Position numbers and translations under genes: made by a program
From: Mesorhizobium sp. SARCC-RB16n
GTDB taxonomy: Bacteria > Pseudomonadota > Alphaproteobacteria > Rhizobiales > Rhizobiaceae
Assembly: GCF_008520305.1 (NCBI RefSeq)
Contig: NZ_ML703304.1
Span: 1-35,758, forward strand
DNA: 35,758 bases
Direction of reading: 5' to 3'
Shown: one piece after another, positions 33,744-35,758 of the stretch
Layout of the letters: every line of letters starts with the position of its first letter
Position numbering within the stretch: the stretch's first letter is position 1
The notes under the pieces: model-generated
Database searches by the model: none
The model's input: only the letters and a program-made list of their open reading frames with translations
What the model was told of the DNA's origin: nothing

Positions 33744-34029
33744 TTGCCGCGCGGCAAGGAAAACGAGGTCGCGCAACCGCCGCCGCCGAATGCGAAGAAC
33801 GCGAGCGCCGTCGAAGTTTTGCGGGCATTGGCTGAGCTGGGGCAGCACAGCAACTTGCTCTCCAAACGACGTGGAAGAACCGGATGCGTGGGGGCTTTTG
33901 CTCGCCGATTTCGCCCGCCATGCAGGAAAGGCCCATGCCGCTGAAGGTGTGCCCGAAGGTCAGGGACTCGATAGAACCTTGCAGTTATTCCACAGGGAGT
34001 TTGCTGCACCCACTGACACGCCATCGTAG
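33744..34029 (+). pseudogene. frameshifted small gene, DUF5076-like
   Basis: The first frame reads PPPPNAKNASAVEVLRALAE. From about 33865 the reading continues in another frame as DVEEPDAWGLLLADFARHAG, KAHAAEGVPEG and DRTLQLFHREFAAPTD. Joined, these pieces look like the small (about 100-residue) proteins I associate with the DUF5076 family, with a single frameshift near 33860. The upstream palindrome TCACCC-N4-GGGTGA and this gene's first codons recur at 11309-11365. Family naming is tentative; the broken frame is seen directly. Confidence 0.5.
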
Positions 34030-34125
34030 GTCAGCTTGGCGAAAGCTCTTCCGCTTCTCGTCAGAAATCAGCCGGAGCGATATGGTTCCGGGCGACGGTG
34101 AAGGGGAAGCGAAATGCTTATCCGC

Positions 34126-34722
34126 CTATACTGCCCGTCTATAGGTCCACAGCTGCGCGGGCGGGATATTGCGGACGACGAAATCGTAGTGAGACACAGC
34201 GTAACGGTCGGGCATTTTGATCACCGGGGACAAAGGCCCGTAGGTAATCTGAATTACAGGTCTCCCAGCAGGAATTCGGGCGAGCAAATCCTCGAGCAGA
34301 GCGACGCGCCGCTCCATCGGAAAGCTCAGCAATGGCACCGCGCTTATGACACAGTCGAATAGTTCCGCGCGTCGCTCCGCCAGGACTTCACTCAAGGCAA
34401 ACGCATCGCCCAGGCGAAAATCCACGCCTGGAAAGCGTCGAGTCAAGCGATCATAGAAATCCTTCGAATATTCAACCGATACCAGTTGATGCGGCTCGAT
34501 GCCTCTTTCAAGGATAGCTTTGGAGATAACTCCGGTGCCCGCGCCAAGCTCAAGAACTGCCATCCCGGACCCGGGATTTATCACACTCGCCATCCGGCGC
34601 GCCGCATGGACCGATGTTGGCATGAGGGCGCCCACTCTTTTCTTGTCCTTTTGCCAGCCCCTGAAAAATTGCACCTCTTCCTCAAACTTCCTGCCGAGGC
34701 GCTCCTTCAACCGAAAGACCAT
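34126..34722 (-). CDS. pmtA: phospholipid N-methyltransferase PmtA-type
   Basis: 198 residues from ATG 34722 (AGGGAG six bases upstream; frame open to 34743). It opens with KERLGRKFEEEVQFFRGWQ and has GALMPTSVHAARRMA and the SAM-binding motif VLELGAGTGVISKAIL, followed by VSVEYSKDFYDRLTRRFPGV and FDCVISAVPLLSFP. This matches the Sinorhizobium/Rhodobacter type of PmtA, which methylates phosphatidylethanolamine to phosphatidylcholine with S-adenosylmethionine at the inner membrane. Phosphatidylcholine matters for rhizobial symbiosis. No link with the capsule locus is apparent. Confidence 0.85.
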   Translation of the reverse strand: MVFRLKERLGRKFEEEVQFFRGWQKDKKRVGALMPTSVHAARRMASVINPGSGMAVLELGAGTGVISKAILERGIEPHQLVSVEYSKDFYDRLTRRFPGVDFRLGDAFALSEVLAERRAELFDCVISAVPLLSFPMERRVALLEDLLARIPAGRPVIQITYGPLSPVIKMPDRYAVSHYDFVVRNIPPAQLWTYRRAV

Positions 34723-35011
34723 GTCCACTCCCTGCTTCCGCAATTTGTCTGGTCATTTTGACGGCGCACGTTTGTACAAATCCTGCGGTATTTACAAGGC
34801 GGGTCATGACGTAGCGCCCGTCAGATCGGGATTTGCTGATCGAACGAACGGTCGGGACTGGGCTACGAGGCGGTCTTCGCCCCTCAGGCCGAGCGCTTGC
34901 ATTAACTCCGTGGGCACAGCACGGACTTGGGACGACAAATCCCGCTGCCGGGCAGTTGCCTCCCGTTGTTGGCGCGCTATCGTAGCGCGCGATGCGTCGC
35001 CTGGAGGATTC

Positions 35012-35179
35012 ATGCGTCAAAAGACCAAGTCATTTGTCATAGAGATCAGGTCATCCCGAAAACCCAAGCCGAATGACCCGAAAAACTCGATCTGGGGAAA
35101 GCTGGACCTCACGCCCGATCAGGACAATCCGGCGGGCAGAGAAGTAACCGAGCTGCGTCCAGTCGGCGACAAAGACTAA
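35012..35179 (+). CDS. small hypothetical protein, 55 residues
   Basis: ATG 35012 has a perfect GGAGG at 35003-35007. The product (MRQKTKSFVIEIRSSRKPKP, then NSIWGKLDLTPDQDNPAG) is basic at the start and acidic at the end, with no membrane segment. The strong ribosome binding site and orderly composition suggest a real gene. No function or family is assigned. It is divergent from pmtA. Confidence 0.6.
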   Translation: MRQKTKSFVIEIRSSRKPKPNDPKNSIWGKLDLTPDQDNPAGREVTELRPVGDKD

Positions 35180-35570
35180 CTCCGAAATCTCCTGCCCCGA
35201 CACGTCGGGGACCCCGCGGGAAGCTACCAGGCGCTGCCAGCCAGATCCGTTATCAACGGGCAGGTTGGCGTTGGGTGTGCGGACAGGTGTCGAGGTCGCC
35301 CGGAAGAACCTTTCTATCGTCCATTTGCCCAACTAGACGATCTTAATGTCGGTTGGGCCAAGCTCGGCCACGGGGGTGCAGGGACAATCCGAGACACCTC
35401 CCCGCCAGTCAGTCCATCCGCATCGGCAGCTGGTCTACGATGGACCGCCTATCCCTAAATTACCTGAGAAATTTTGCCGCCACCGGGTCATCCTTTTGGA
35501 TGGCGACCTGGGCGATTCCGCCGCTTATCAGACGGAACCCATTTCAATGCCACATAAGGGAACTGTTTGC
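35180..35570. other. intergenic region upstream of glmS/nodM
   Basis: About 390 bases without a supportable gene. CCCCGA-CACG-TCGGGG at 35196-35211 is a six-bp GC hairpin just after the small gene, without a T run; it may be a weak terminator. No nod box was recognised upstream of the aminotransferase start. AAGGG at 35556-35560 is its ribosome binding site. Confidence 0.45.
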
Positions 35571-35758
35571 ATGTGCGGCATCATCGGAATTGTCGGCCAA
35601 CAGCATGTTGCGCCGCTCATCGTCGATGCGCTGAGGCGGCTCGAATATCGCGGCTATGACTCTGCAGGCGTCGCCACCATCGAGAAGGGCGAGCTTGGCC
35701 GCCGCCGTGCCGAAGGCAAGCTGATCAACCTCGAACGCCGGCTCAAGGATGAGCCGCT
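35571..35758 (+). CDS. glmS: glutamine-fructose-6-phosphate aminotransferase, N-terminal part (cut by window edge)
   Basis: The first 62 residues of a Class II glutamine amidotransferase: MCGIIGIVG with catalytic Cys2, then [14 protein letters not shown] and [13 protein letters not shown]. The full enzyme (about 608 residues) makes glucosamine-6-phosphate from fructose-6-phosphate and glutamine, for peptidoglycan, lipid A and amino-sugar capsules. Rhizobia may have a second copy, NodM, for Nod factor synthesis. The N-terminus does not separate the two, and the absence of an obvious nod box slightly favours glmS. Confidence 0.88.
   Translation, partial: MCGIIGIVGQQHVAPLIVDALRRLEYRGYDSAGVATIEKGELGRRRAEGKLINLERRLKDEP

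Noticed and set aside
34804-35013. A 69-residue - strand frame between pmtA and the small gene
   Set aside because: It lies opposite the upstream region and ribosome binding site of the 35012 gene and has no motif of its own.
35333-35570. A nod box upstream of the glmS/nodM gene
   Set aside because: The expected ATC-N9-GAT repeats of a nod box were not found.
1-35758. CRISPR arrays, tRNA or rRNA genes, complete insertion sequences
   Set aside because: No regularly spaced direct repeats, tRNA-like cloverleaf or transposase with terminal repeats was seen when reading both strands.

Overview
The window looks like chromosomal or island DNA of a Rhizobiales bacterium, most likely Mesorhizobium or a close relative. 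This rests on recognised protein types: a MucR/Ros-type regulator, a SyrA/ExoX-like small membrane protein, a rhizobial-type PmtA, NadC beside a decayed NadB, and the start of a GlmS/NodM-type aminotransferase at the right edge. No similarity search was run; all names come from reading motifs.

Left part (1-7.3 kb): a structured RNA candidate with an intrinsic terminator (230-325), a small exopolysaccharide-repressor-like membrane protein (715-981) and mucR (1340-1804) on the + strand. Then on the - strand come cspA, a small unknown gene, nadC with a collapsed nadB remnant behind it, an EAL-domain fragment, a J-domain protein and a secreted family-1 polysaccharide lyase.

Middle part (7.6-29.8 kb, all - strand, tightly packed): a capsular polysaccharide locus. 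In transcription order it has a UDP-sugar dehydrogenase, a UDP-uronate-type epimerase, a KpsM-like ABC permease with an extra N-terminal coiled coil, a KpsT-like protein that has lost its ATPase motifs, a KpsE-like co-polymerase and a Wza/KpsD-type outer-membrane export lipoprotein. Then follow an adenylation enzyme, an acyl carrier protein and a GNAT acyltransferase (a probable sugar-decoration cassette), an esterase-like protein, a TPR protein, three large glycosyltransferases with helical-repeat or coiled-coil N-termini, and a TPR-LPLAT acyltransferase. The lyase gene lies at the end of this run.

Right part (29.8-35.8 kb): a NusG/RfaH-type antiterminator gene sits just upstream of the operon, and a LuxR-type regulator gene lies upstream of that. 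Three copies of a sequence ending in TGCGGTAGC lie on the operon's coding strand: in the leader of the dehydrogenase gene, just after the antiterminator gene, and in the leader of the LuxR gene. One copy matches the enterobacterial ops element GGCGGTAGCGTG at 11 of 12 bases. This suggests an RfaH-ops-like antitermination circuit driving an operon of more than 20 kb, and it is the most interesting signal here. A frameshifted small gene, pmtA, a 55-residue small protein and glmS/nodM close the window.
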